A stretch of DNA of 30,937 nucleotides, from NCBI GenBank assembly GCA_017399515.1, contig JAFQBZ010000210.1, positions 1 through 30,937 of the forward strand, given 5' to 3'. This document shows positions 6,689 through 15,184 of this stretch, in pieces. How positions within the stretch are numbered: the first letter of the stretch is position 1; each line of letters begins with the position of its first letter. The stretch is from Clostridia bacterium. GTDB lineage: Bacteria > Bacillota > Clostridia > Christensenellales > UBA1242. A model generated the notes under the pieces. It saw only the letters and a list, made by a program, of their open reading frames with translations, was not told the DNA's origin and did not search any database. Position numbers and translations under genes: made by a program.

Positions 6689-8272
6689 ATCAGCCATCAT
6701 TCCAGCAAGTATTGCTTTTGGTTCTTCTTTTGAAGCAGTTTGTTTTGCTGGTCTTCTTATGCTGTTTTTCATTGAAATTGCTTCTTCTTGAAAGAAATTG
6801 TCACAGCCTTCTTCTAAATTCCATTTTGAATATGCATAACTAACTGAGTTTTCAAAAATTCTGGTTGCTTTGCGAGTGGCTAAGTTTTCATCTTGAAATT
6901 TCACAAAGTAAACATTTGCAAGTGCTTCATAAAGCAAGAGTGAATCAACAGGAAGTGTTCTTGCACTCACTTCTTGCATTTCTTGGAAATTGATGTTTGC
7001 GTTTCTGTCATCAACCTTTTCAGCAATTTCTTCTAAAAGCCCATCATCTGGCTGATATTTGTTGCCATAGTTCACAAGTTCGGCAAAAATTTCTTCTATT
7101 GAAAGGTGGCTTGAAACATAAGTTCTAAGCAAAAGCATTTCAAGGCGGCGTTCTAAATATTTATCTTTTGGTTGAACAACCATTCGATAAAGTTCATCAT
7201 AAATGCTTGGGAAGAATGTTTTTTCAATTTCATCATCACTAAGTTTTTGAACAGTTGACCTTTGTTTAAACATTTCAAATGCCTCAGCATTTTTTGAAAA
7301 AGTGTCGATTAAAATTCTGTCAATGGTGTTTCCAAAACTTTTGATGTCAAATTTTTTATCATATTCACCATCAATGTTTCCAGAAACGGCTTGCATAAAC
7401 TCATTGATTGTTTCAGTGAAAAACCAAGACTCTCCAGCAAGACGAATCTTTCCGGAATATAAAACACTAAGTTCTTCATCAGTAAGAAGTGCGTGGTTAA
7501 TGGTTTTTCCAAGTGATTCTTTGTTTGAATCTTTGCTTGGGTCTGAATTAAACATTCCATTGCAATCATACATTTTGTCATCAATAAACACTTTGCAGAT
7601 TGCGTGGTTAATGCTGTTAAAGTCATCTTTTTCATCAACACCGTCAACAGCAAGTTGAACAATGCAAGGAATGCCAATTCTTTTGCAAAGTTCGGCAAGC
7701 ATTGACGCATAGCCAATGCAAACAATTTTGTCGCCATTTAAAACCTTAACAAGGTTTCGTGAAGACATTCTGTTGTCAAGTGTGGCGTCATCACTTTTTT
7801 GATAAGCAAAACTTGTGACAAGTTCATAAGCAAACACAAACTTTTCAAGAGGGGTTAACTCTCTGCCAAAAATTCTGGCGTCGTTTATCTTTTTTGCCCA
7901 TTTTGAAATTTTGCTGCTGGCTTGAAGAGTTTCGTCAAGAGTGTATCCTGAATAATTTGAAAAATCTTCGCCTTCAACAAACAAAGTGCTGAAATTATTG
8001 CTTTCTAAAGTAGCGAAATTTTGTTTTAAAATTTCGGTTTCGTCTTCATTAAAAATTGTGCTGTTTGAAGTGTTTCCAATAGGAATGCTGATTCTAACAT
8101 CACTTGCTCTAAAATACTTGCAGATTCTTGCAATCATTTCACTGTTAAGTGCGATATCTCTGGTGATAACGATTGTTTCCGCATTCCCCTCATTTGCTGA
8201 AATTGCAATTTTTGCAAGTTCTTCGTCTGAGTAGTTTTTAGACAAAAAAACACTGTTGTTTGCAATCAACAT
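6686..8272 (-). CDS. Cytoplasmic protein with transglutaminase-like domain
   Basis: A 528-residue soluble protein with no signal peptide or membrane segment. Residues about 140-245 look like a transglutaminase/papain-like core. C185 lies in IVCIGYASMLAELCKRIGIPC, the family's Cys-x-GYA helix. H223 lies in NHAICKVFIDD and D236 in MYDCNGMF. The spacing fits the usual Cys-His-Asp triad. The Trp that normally follows the His motif (NHAW) is Ile here. The N-terminal 130 residues and the helical C-terminal 250 are unrecognised. It has its own promoter and an AGGGAGGG ribosome binding site, and is monocistronic. The enzymatic role could be peptide cleavage or crosslinking; nothing shows the substrate. 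Confidence 0.7.
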   Translation of the reverse strand: MLIANNSVFLSKNYSDEELAKIAISANEGNAETIVITRDIALNSEMIARICKYFRASDVRISIPIGNTSNSTIFNEDETEILKQNFATLESNNFSTLFVEGEDFSNYSGYTLDETLQASSKISKWAKKINDARIFGRELTPLEKFVFAYELVTSFAYQKSDDATLDNRMSSRNLVKVLNGDKIVCIGYASMLAELCKRIGIPCIVQLAVDGVDEKDDFNSINHAICKVFIDDKMYDCNGMFNSDPSKDSNKESLGKTINHALLTDEELSVLYSGKIRLAGESWFFTETINEFMQAVSGNIDGEYDKKFDIKSFGNTIDRILIDTFSKNAEAFEMFKQRSTVQKLSDDEIEKTFFPSIYDELYRMVVQPKDKYLERRLEMLLLRTYVSSHLSIEEIFAELVNYGNKYQPDDGLLEEIAEKVDDRNANINFQEMQEVSARTLPVDSLLLYEALANVYFVKFQDENLATRKATRIFENSVSYAYSKWNLEEGCDNFFQEEAISMKNSIRRPAKQTASKEEPKAILAGMMAD

Positions 8273-8306
8273 AATAGCGCCCTCCCTTTAAAAGCGTCCT
8301 AATGTT

Positions 8307-8335
8307 ATTATAACATACTTATTTTCTAATTTCAA
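8307..8335 (-). promoter_or_regulatory. Promoter of the transglutaminase-like gene
   Basis: Minus strand TTGAAA (8330-8335), 17-nt spacer, TATAAT (8307-8312), with an extended -10 (TGTTATAAT). Confidence 0.75.
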
Positions 8336-8425
8336 TAGTGCGTGTAATTTTAATATTTATGTGAAAAACTTTGATTTTATTAATATTTTTGTGAAATAAT
8401 TTCATTTTGTGTTTTCAAAAAGCAA

Positions 8426-8454
8426 TTTACATTAAACTTAAAATGTGTTATTAT
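8426..8454 (+). promoter_or_regulatory. Promoter of HD-domain gene, placed for a leaderless transcript
   Basis: TTTACA (8426-8431), 17-nt spacer, TATTAT (8449-8454). The last base of the -10 is 7 nt before the A of the ATG at 8461, and no Shine-Dalgarno sequence exists. Transcription should begin on or within a base or two of the start codon. Confidence 0.6.
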
Positions 8455-8460
8455 ATGCAT

Positions 8461-9057
8461 ATGGAACAAAAAGAATTAGAACAAAACAAAGAAGAATTTT
8501 TAAAAATCGCTCGCGAAAACATTAAGCGTGACGGTCTTGAAGACCTCTTGAAATGGCTTTCTTCAACTGACTTTTTTGACGCACCTGCTTCAACAAAGTT
8601 TCATATGGCAGAAGCCGGTGGTCTTTGCAAACACTCAATCAATGTTTATAACAGACTTTTGCGTCTTGCTCGTGATGAATGGGGCGAAGAAAATTTAAAC
8701 CTCGAAACCATTGCAATCGTGGCACTTTTTCACGATGTTTGCAAATGTTGTTTTTATAAAACTGAAATGAGAAATGTTAAAGAAAATGGCGAATGGGTTC
8801 AAAAGCCTTATTACACCGTTGATGACGCGCTTCCTTATGGGCATGGCGAAAAATCTGTTTATATGGTTAACGGATATATGCGACTCACTCGCGAAGAAGC
8901 ACTCGCAATCAATTGGCATATGGGTGGATTTGACTCAAGAGTTATGGGTGGAGATATGAGCCTTGCAAAGGCATATTATAAATATCCACTTTGCACACTT
9001 GTTCATCTTGCCGATGTTATGGCAACATATTTAGACGAAACCCAAACACAATCTTAA
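8461..9057 (+). CDS. HD-domain phosphohydrolase-like protein
   Basis: A 198-residue soluble HD-superfamily protein. Metal-ligand candidates run in the usual order: H58 (LCKHS), H91-D92 (LFHDVCK), H128 (YGHGEKS), H153 (INWHMGG) and D185 (HLADVMA). Relatives hydrolyse nucleotides or phosphodiesters, but the substrate cannot be assigned. I chose ATG 8461 because the frame's upstream Met codons overlap the -10 box. ATG 8455 is two codons earlier and would lie upstream of the predicted transcription start. The gene ends 18 nt before gltX, which has its own strong RBS, so both are probably on one transcript. Confidence 0.8.
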   Translation: MEQKELEQNKEEFLKIARENIKRDGLEDLLKWLSSTDFFDAPASTKFHMAEAGGLCKHSINVYNRLLRLARDEWGEENLNLETIAIVALFHDVCKCCFYKTEMRNVKENGEWVQKPYYTVDDALPYGHGEKSVYMVNGYMRLTREEALAINWHMGGFDSRVMGGDMSLAKAYYKYPLCTLVHLADVMATYLDETQTQS

Positions 9058-9075
9058 TTTTTAAGGAGAACTATT

Positions 9076-10746
9076 ATGGATTATCAAAAACTTGCAAACC
9101 TATTATATAAAAACATACACACCACACCAGAGTATTACTATGAAAAATTTCCTGAAAGAAATCTTGCACCAAAGGCTGAAGTAACCAGAATTGCTCCAAG
9201 CCCAACAGGGTTTTTCCACACAGGAACACTTTTCGGTTCAATGATTGATAAGTTTGTTGCAGACAAATCAAACGGTGTGTTCTTCCTTAGAATTGAAGAC
9301 ACAGACCAAAAGAGAAAAATTCAAGGTGCTTCAGACATTGCTTATCAAATGCTTAAAAAATTTAACACTTCACCAGACGAAGGCTTTATGGGTGAAGGCA
9401 AAGAACAACTTGGAAGTTACGGCAGTTATGTTCAATCAGAAAGACTTGAAATTTATCATGCTTTTGCAAAACGCCTTGTTGAACTTGGCAGAGCATTCCC
9501 ATGTTTTTGTAAACAAACTGAAGGCAAGGAAGACATCAAAGAGCGTCGTGCAAAACAACTTGAAGAACTTGGCAGCATAATCGACCACGACCCTTGCAGA
9601 AATCTTGATATTGCTGATATTGAACTTAACCTTAAAATGGGCAAACCTTGGGCACTCAAACTTCTTTCAACTGGTGACCCTGACAAAACTTTCAAATTCA
9701 CTGATATGATTAAAGGTGAAAGAGAAATTCATGAAAATACAAAAGATATCGTACTTGTAAAGAGCAACGGAATTCCACCATACGCCCTTGCACACATTGT
9801 TGACGACACACTTATGCATGTCACAACTGTTGTTCGCGGAGAAGAATGGTGGCCATCACTTTCTGCTCACCTTGAACTTTTTAGAGCATTCGGCTTGAAA
9901 CCACCAAAATATGCTCACACCCCTGTTATTTGCAAACTTGACGAAAAAACAGGCAACAAGAGAAAACTCAGCAAACGCTATGACCCAGAAGCAGACACCA
10001 GATGGTTTGTTGTTGAAGGTTATCCAACAACTGCTTTGAATGAATATTTATTAAATCTTTTAAACAGTGACTTTGAAAATTGGAGAAAGGCAAACCCAGA
10101 CGCACCTTACACAGACTTCCCATTCTCACTTAAAAAAGTTGGTTCAAGCAACCCAATGTTCGATGTTGTTAAAATTAATGATATTTCTAAAAACATTGTT
10201 TCAAAAATTCCTGGAAAAGAACTTTTAAGGTTCATTGTTGATTGGGCAAACGAGTTCGACCAAGACTTTGCAGCAGTGTTGCTTAGAAATCAAGATATGG
10301 CTGAAAAACTCTTCTCTCTTGACCGTGACGGTGCTCAAAGACCAAGAAAAGACATTTCTCACGCAAGTGAAGTTAAAGAACTTTTTGGCTATATGTTTGA
10401 TGAGTATTTTGACAAAACAACATCATTAAACTTTGATGAAAAACAACCAAAAGAAAGCATTGTTAAACTTTTAACAGAATATAAAAAGGTTTACAGCGAA
10501 ACTGACGACAAACAAGCATGGTTTGAAAAACTTAAAGAAGTTGCCACCGCTTGTGGATATGCAGATATGAAAACTTATAAAGCAAACCCAGAGGCTTATG
10601 TTGGAAACATCGCTGACGCCAGCAACATTGTTCGTGTGGCTGTGACCGGAAGAGCCAACACTCCTGACCTTTGCTCACTTATGCAAATGCTTGGCAAAAA
10701 CAGAGTGCTTGAGAGAATTGACTATGTTGTTTCAAATTTGAAATAA
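9076..10746 (+). CDS. gltX: Glutamyl-tRNA synthetase (class I)
   Basis: Charges tRNA(Glu) in the cytoplasm. The N-terminal Rossmann fold has RIAPSPTG followed by HTGT at 48-51 (the HIGH motif, with Thr in place of Ile), then LRIEDTD at 71-77. The KMSKS equivalent is KLSKR at 297-301. A C-terminal anticodon-binding half follows, ending with a GRANTPDLCSLM segment typical of GluRS. At 556 residues it is longer than the common 470-490. The extra length includes about 30 residues before the nucleotide fold. The RIEDTD sequence and overall order fit GluRS better than GlnRS, though specificity for tRNA(Gln) as well cannot be excluded. The RBS is AAGGAG, 7 nt before the ATG. Confidence 0.92.
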   Translation: MDYQKLANLLYKNIHTTPEYYYEKFPERNLAPKAEVTRIAPSPTGFFHTGTLFGSMIDKFVADKSNGVFFLRIEDTDQKRKIQGASDIAYQMLKKFNTSPDEGFMGEGKEQLGSYGSYVQSERLEIYHAFAKRLVELGRAFPCFCKQTEGKEDIKERRAKQLEELGSIIDHDPCRNLDIADIELNLKMGKPWALKLLSTGDPDKTFKFTDMIKGEREIHENTKDIVLVKSNGIPPYALAHIVDDTLMHVTTVVRGEEWWPSLSAHLELFRAFGLKPPKYAHTPVICKLDEKTGNKRKLSKRYDPEADTRWFVVEGYPTTALNEYLLNLLNSDFENWRKANPDAPYTDFPFSLKKVGSSNPMFDVVKINDISKNIVSKIPGKELLRFIVDWANEFDQDFAAVLLRNQDMAEKLFSLDRDGAQRPRKDISHASEVKELFGYMFDEYFDKTTSLNFDEKQPKESIVKLLTEYKKVYSETDDKQAWFEKLKEVATACGYADMKTYKANPEAYVGNIADASNIVRVAVTGRANTPDLCSLMQMLGKNRVLERIDYVVSNLK

Positions 10747-10759
10747 TTTAATAATCACA

Positions 10760-10793
10760 AAAAAAAGATATGGAGAAATCCATATCTTTTTTT
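10760..10793. terminator. Bidirectional terminator between gltX and the protease gene
   Basis: Stem GATATGG/CCATATC extended by A7/T7 runs (10760-10773 with 10780-10793). It serves both convergent transcripts. Confidence 0.85.
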
Positions 10794-10796
10794 ATT

Positions 10797-12161
10797 CTAA
10801 ATAACAACAATAAAGTCACTTTCTAAAACCTGCTTTGAAAACTCAAGATTTTCATAAGTTCCAGGTGAAGTTTCTCTTTTCACTTCAATTTTAATTGTGT
10901 CATTAACTCTTAAATCTAAAAGCAATTCTTGAATGAGATAATCTCTTGTGATTTCGGTTTTTTTGCCATTAATTGTCATTGACACATAAATATCATTCAC
11001 TTCTAAATCATCTGCAAAAATTGACTCGCTGTCAACTGCTGTGATTTTAACTTTATCAACAAGTTCAACAAGCCCTGTGGTTTCATTATAACTTGAAAAT
11101 TTGTCATAAGTTAAATTTGAAAGTTTTAAATCAATGGTTTTAAGTGAGTAATTTGATGAGTCTGCTTTGTGTGATTCAATAAGTTGTTTTGCAATTCTTT
11201 GAACCACATCGGCAGGAATGGCATATTTTGTTTGATTGTCTGGGTCATTTTTCGCCCCACCATTGGTGATGCCAACTAAATCTCCATTAAGGTCAAAAAG
11301 TCCACCACCACTGTTTCCATTAATAATATATGCGTCATGCCTGATAAGTCTGTGACCACAAGTGTTTCCTGCAACGGTAACTGAAACCGTTTCACTTGGA
11401 ATATCAACCACGCCACGCGAAATGTTTATTCCTTCGCCACTGGTGTTTCCAATTGCAACAACCGGTGTGCCGGCTGAAAGTGGCTCGTTTGAAAAACTAA
11501 CTGCTGTTGCATTTGTGTTTGAAATGAAGTTAATTGCATCAACCTTTAAAACAGCAATGTCATAAGTTGATGAACCGCCAATAAAACTTGCTCTCATATA
11601 ATGATAGTTATCATGTCCATAAAACTTAAGTTTGAAATAAGGATATGCCTTATTTGCTCCCATTGAATAATATGCCACATGGTAATTTGTCACAACATAA
11701 GCATCGCCATTGTCGTCAATCTTATAAATCACGCCAGAACCACCACTTGATGGTGCGTTGTTAAACTGCAAATCTGTGAGATTGGTGTAACACGAAACCT
11801 CTAAAACTTTAAGAAGATTTTTATTGATTGCGTATTTTTCTTCATCAATCACAATTTCAAAATTAGCCTTAATCCACTCAACATAATCAAGTGTTGTTTC
11901 GCCTTCATTAAAAGCATTTTGCCAAACTTCATAAGAGCCAAATGCATCTGCTCCGTCAGCGCCGTCTGTTCCATTTGTTCCAGGGTCACCATCTTCGCCC
12001 ACCAAACTTTCAAGCCACTCTTCTTCGGTCAGCGTTGAGGTTGGATTATATTTTTTCCAAAGTTCATAAGCAGAAAGCCCGTCTTTGCCACAGGCTGAAA
12101 ACATAAACATACACGGAATAACAAGCAAACATAAAAACAATTTTTTAAATATTTTTTTCAT
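10797..12161 (-). CDS. HtrA/DegP-like trypsin-family lipoprotein with collagen-like repeats
   Basis: A membrane-anchored, surface-exposed serine protease, probably for quality control of envelope proteins. The N-terminus is a lipoprotein signal with lipobox FSAC and modified Cys at C24. Residues 29-54 and 74-101 are two related Trp-containing segments (SAYELW... and GSYEVW...). They flank six uninterrupted Gly-x-y triplets at 55-72, which are collagen-like. The protease domain has H161 (TNYHV), D201 (TYDIAVLKV) and S284 (GNSGGGLFD), a complete triad. The C-terminal about 90 residues (DDLEVNDIYVSMTING and onward) resemble one PDZ domain. The start has GAGAG upstream. The combination of collagen stalk and HtrA module is unusual. 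Confidence 0.88.
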   Translation of the reverse strand: MKKIFKKLFLCLLVIPCMFMFSACGKDGLSAYELWKKYNPTSTLTEEEWLESLVGEDGDPGTNGTDGADGADAFGSYEVWQNAFNEGETTLDYVEWIKANFEIVIDEEKYAINKNLLKVLEVSCYTNLTDLQFNNAPSSGGSGVIYKIDDNGDAYVVTNYHVAYYSMGANKAYPYFKLKFYGHDNYHYMRASFIGGSSTYDIAVLKVDAINFISNTNATAVSFSNEPLSAGTPVVAIGNTSGEGINISRGVVDIPSETVSVTVAGNTCGHRLIRHDAYIINGNSGGGLFDLNGDLVGITNGGAKNDPDNQTKYAIPADVVQRIAKQLIESHKADSSNYSLKTIDLKLSNLTYDKFSSYNETTGLVELVDKVKITAVDSESIFADDLEVNDIYVSMTINGKKTEITRDYLIQELLLDLRVNDTIKIEVKRETSPGTYENLEFSKQVLESDFIVVI

Positions 12162-12190
12162 ATGATTTTCTCTCTTTTTATTATGCCCTT

Positions 12191-12219
12191 ATTATAACAT
12201 TTTTAACTAATAATTAAAA
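12191..12219 (-). promoter_or_regulatory. Promoter of the HtrA-like gene
   Basis: Extended -10 TGTTATAAT (hexamer 12191-12196) with a weak -35 TTTTAA (12214-12219) at 17-nt spacing. Confidence 0.5.
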
Positions 12220-12278
12220 CTGTTTATATTTATAATTTTTAAATTCAAACATTTTGCACCATAAAATTATTATGCACA

Positions 12279-12306
12279 AAAAAAACAGCATTTCTGCTGT
12301 TTTTTT
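12279..12306 (-). terminator. Terminator after the zinc-ribbon membrane protein gene
   Basis: A 12-bp stem (12279-12290 with 12295-12306, core ACAGCA/TGCTGT) has a 4-nt loop. It starts one base after the stop codon of the 350-residue gene. Confidence 0.85.
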
Positions 12307-12307
12307 A

Positions 12308-13360
12308 TTAGTCTTTTTCAAATTGTCTTGAACCACATGCTGGACAAACATCGTCACCATCAGGAACATCTGCGCCACAATATTTGCACTTTCTGCCAAC
12401 TTGGCTAGCCTTTGCTTCTGCAAGTTCAGCATTTGCTCTTGCTTCAGCAATCTCTGCTTCGTCTTTAGCATCTTTAACTGCTTGATCTTTCTTTGCTTGT
12501 TTATATTTCTTAACAAAGAACAACACAGCAATTAAAACAACAACGCCAATAACAACAAATGCAATAACAATCATTTTTGTGTAAGACTTCTTGCTTTCTG
12601 TAAGGTCTTCTAAATAATCTTTTTCAACTTGATAATCTTTGTTTCTTTCAAGTGAATAACTTGTGTTGATTGCCCAAACTTCACCGTCAACACGAGTGTA
12701 AGCAACTTCAATTGTTCCACTTAAATCTCTAACGCCATAAGTTGTGAACTCAATGAATGTTGAATCATTCCAAGTTTTGTTTGCTTTTGATTGACCAACT
12801 GTGTCATTTGCATGGTATTCAAATTCATAAACGATGAAATAATAATATTCACCCTTTTCATAATAATCAGTTAAATAATAACCGGTTGATGTTGGGTCAT
12901 CACCATATGAAGTATATTTAACATTTCTAAACTCAGCATCAACAATATAATAACCATCATCACCATTTTCTGCTCTTTCGATTATCGTTGAGTACACCTC
13001 GTCATATTCTTCATATTTTGCAATCATTTCTTCGCTTTCAGCCATATATTCTTTGGTTGTGCCAAGATTTCCAAAAATGCCAACCAAGAACACAATTGCA
13101 AAAATAAGCGCACCAAGCAATAAACTTAAAAGTGTTTGTGCTGGGCCTGCAAGAATAACTGTTCTTCCAAAGAAATGCATTCTCCAAGGTCTTCTTGGAC
13201 CTCTTGGTCTGCTGCTATGACTGCTGCCATAACTTGAACCTCTGTTATAACTGCTGCCGCTGCTTCCAAAGCCGGCTCTAAAACCACCGCCGCCTCCGCC
13301 AAAACTGAAGCCGCCGCCTCCGCCGCCACTTCTACCGCCGCGTGAAAAACCTCTTGCCAT
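12308..13360 (-). CDS. Gly/Arg-rich membrane protein with C-terminal zinc ribbon
   Basis: Unrecognised 350-residue protein. Residues 1-60 are a low-complexity Gly/Ser/Arg tract with runs of Gly, then a basic RPRGPRRPWR segment. A first membrane span lies at about 75-97. An extracytoplasmic or lumenal domain of about 160 residues follows, rich in Tyr, Asp and Glu (98-262). A second span is at 263-283. Then come a charged helix (284-321) and a CxxC...CxxC zinc ribbon with C325, C328, C339 and C342. By the positive-inside rule both termini are cytoplasmic. The RBS is AAGGAGG. It is transcribed alone between two terminators. Similar zinc-ribbon ends occur on many Bacillota membrane proteins, but I can name no function. 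Confidence 0.75.
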   Translation of the reverse strand: MARGFSRGGRSGGGGGGFSFGGGGGGFRAGFGSSGSSYNRGSSYGSSHSSRPRGPRRPWRMHFFGRTVILAGPAQTLLSLLLGALIFAIVFLVGIFGNLGTTKEYMAESEEMIAKYEEYDEVYSTIIERAENGDDGYYIVDAEFRNVKYTSYGDDPTSTGYYLTDYYEKGEYYYFIVYEFEYHANDTVGQSKANKTWNDSTFIEFTTYGVRDLSGTIEVAYTRVDGEVWAINTSYSLERNKDYQVEKDYLEDLTESKKSYTKMIVIAFVVIGVVVLIAVLFFVKKYKQAKKDQAVKDAKDEAEIAEARANAELAEAKASQVGRKCKYCGADVPDGDDVCPACGSRQFEKD

Positions 13361-13452
13361 AAATCCTCCTTTCTTTATCTTACGATATATTTGATTTTTT
13401 GTTTCGCTAACATTAACTGTTACACATTTATTATCATTGTTTTTAAAAATAA

Positions 13453-13478
13453 AGTCAACAAAATATACTTTGTTGACT
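13453..13478 (-). terminator. Terminator after the O-antigen-ligase-like gene
   Basis: A perfect 10-bp stem AGTCAACAAA/TTTGTTGACT (13453-13462 with 13469-13478) is followed by a T-rich stretch on the minus strand. Confidence 0.75.
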
Positions 13479-13487
13479 CTAAATTAT

Positions 13488-15017
13488 TTATTTATTTGAT
13501 AACTGATTAAATTTAACCTTAAGTTTGCTCTTTGGTTTATATCTATTTGCACTGCCATTTTCTTCAGGATTTGCTGTTTTGTTTGGCTTTTTAACATTGT
13601 CTGTTTTTTGTTGTTTTGGCTTTTTCTCTTCACTCGTTTTGATTTCTTTTTCTTGTGATTCGGTTTTTTCTTCTTCGACTTCTTGTTTTAAGTCGCCTGC
13701 ATTTTCACTCACAAACACAACTTGGTTTTGTTTTTTATTTTCAAACAAAAGCATTAAACCGAAAATTAAATAAATCATAAATTGGTCACTCAAAACCGTT
13801 TCTTCAAGACCAATAATAAGCCAAGTTAAAACAATCAACACTTTGCAGAAACTAAATTTGAACTTTGGTTTTGCCGCCATTACATAAGAAACAATCAAAG
13901 TCAAAATGCACACTATTCCCACCACGCCAAACCTGTGAAGCACAAAAATGTAAGCATTATGTGGGTCGAATGTAAAGTTTGGTCTAAAAAGCCCAACGCC
14001 AAACAAAATGTTGTGCCATGAAGACTTAAAGTCTTTTAAATAGTTTTTCCAAATGTCAACTCTTCCGTTTAAAATTTCATTCCAGAAACTGTCGCCATTG
14101 TTATAAAGGAAAAGTCTGTCGTAAATATCTGCAATGTAAGACCTTCCAGCAAAGCAAAGCACAACAACAAGCAAGGCAAATGGAACAAGATATTTTATTG
14201 ATTTCTTTTTAAGTTTCACAACAAGAGCAATCATGAAATAAACTACAAAGAACGCAAGCATGACAAGGAACACTTTTGAAAGTGTGAGCACGCCAAGAGC
14301 GGTCACAAACACGATTGAAATAAGGTCAATCCAAATTTTTCTTGATTTATTCAAAATTGAATGCACTGAATAAGCAAACTCAAAAATGCAAAGAAGTGCC
14401 AAATTGTTCATATGGAAGGTCGTCATTTTAAGACGCATATAATAACCTTCGTAAGAATGAGTGAAATATTTAAACTCTTCAAACTTTGAAAGCACAAAGG
14501 TGATTCCAGCAGACACAAACAAACCACATAAAAGTGCATTAAAACATTTTGCAACATTAATTTCTTTTCTGTAAACAAACGCAAAATAGCAAAGTGCAAA
14601 CACAAACACAAGAAGCATTCCTGTTTCGATATTTCTCTCGCCAACAAGAAAACTTTTAAGCGTTGAAAGTGCAATAATTGCAAGTGTTAACAAGAGTGGA
14701 AAAAGATAAACTTTCTTTTGCTTTTTTATAACTTCAATAACATATTTTATGCAAACCACAACAAGTGCAATTATGATTGTGATGACATAAAGCGAATCAA
14801 TTCCAGAAAATGGAGTCATAAAAAGAATGGTTGCAAAAATTTCGTCAATTTTGCAGGTTAGCATGAATAAACCAAGAAGAACTGAAACCACAAGCCACAT
14901 TTTTTCCACAAACGGACACGCAAAAAGCAAGGCAGAAATTATGCCAAGCCCTATAAATAATTTATACTTTCCATAAAAATTGTTTATTTTTGAAAGAGTG
15001 CCACTTTTTGTTTTCAT
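13488..15017 (-). CDS. O-antigen ligase/polymerase-like (Wzy/WaaL) membrane protein
   Basis: A 509-residue polytopic membrane protein with about 11 hydrophobic segments. A hydrophilic loop after residue 300 contains NGRVDIWKNYLKDF, FGVGLFRPNF and DPHNAYIFVLHRFG. That is the Wzy_C signature of enzymes that polymerise or transfer undecaprenyl-linked glycans outside the membrane. The last about 75 residues form a cytoplasmic tail, first Glu/Lys mixed and finally strongly basic (KPKSKLKVK), which is unusual for the family. It is divergently transcribed from a phosphoglycosyl transferase, so the pair probably belongs to one surface-polysaccharide or glycosylation pathway. The RBS is weak (AAGG). 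The substrate is unknown. Confidence 0.82.
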   Translation of the reverse strand: MKTKSGTLSKINNFYGKYKLFIGLGIISALLFACPFVEKMWLVVSVLLGLFMLTCKIDEIFATILFMTPFSGIDSLYVITIIIALVVVCIKYVIEVIKKQKKVYLFPLLLTLAIIALSTLKSFLVGERNIETGMLLVFVFALCYFAFVYRKEINVAKCFNALLCGLFVSAGITFVLSKFEEFKYFTHSYEGYYMRLKMTTFHMNNLALLCIFEFAYSVHSILNKSRKIWIDLISIVFVTALGVLTLSKVFLVMLAFFVVYFMIALVVKLKKKSIKYLVPFALLVVVLCFAGRSYIADIYDRLFLYNNGDSFWNEILNGRVDIWKNYLKDFKSSWHNILFGVGLFRPNFTFDPHNAYIFVLHRFGVVGIVCILTLIVSYVMAAKPKFKFSFCKVLIVLTWLIIGLEETVLSDQFMIYLIFGLMLLFENKKQNQVVFVSENAGDLKQEVEEEKTESQEKEIKTSEEKKPKQQKTDNVKKPNKTANPEENGSANRYKPKSKLKVKFNQLSNK

Positions 15018-15058
15018 AATCAGTATGCCTTATAAACCCCCAATTTTCCTACATTTAT

Positions 15059-15088
15059 AATATACACACATTTGCGTCTGTTTGTCAA
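15059..15088 (-). promoter_or_regulatory. Promoter of the O-antigen-ligase-like gene
   Basis: Minus strand consensus -35 TTGACA (15083-15088), 18-nt spacer, TATATT (15059-15064). Confidence 0.65.
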
Positions 15089-15137
15089 TAAAAGCAGTCT
15101 TTAAAAATCAGCAAGTTCACACCACGCTTTAAAATAA

Positions 15138-15166
15138 TTGCTTTTTTTTCGCTTTTAAACTATATT
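15138..15166 (+). promoter_or_regulatory. Promoter of the sugar transferase gene
   Basis: TTGCTT (15138-15143), 17-nt spacer, TATATT (15161-15166). The predicted start, near 15173, coincides with the GAGGT ribosome binding site. The leader is therefore only about 12 nt. Confidence 0.65.
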
Positions 15167-15184
15167 ATTAGTGAGGTATAACTT

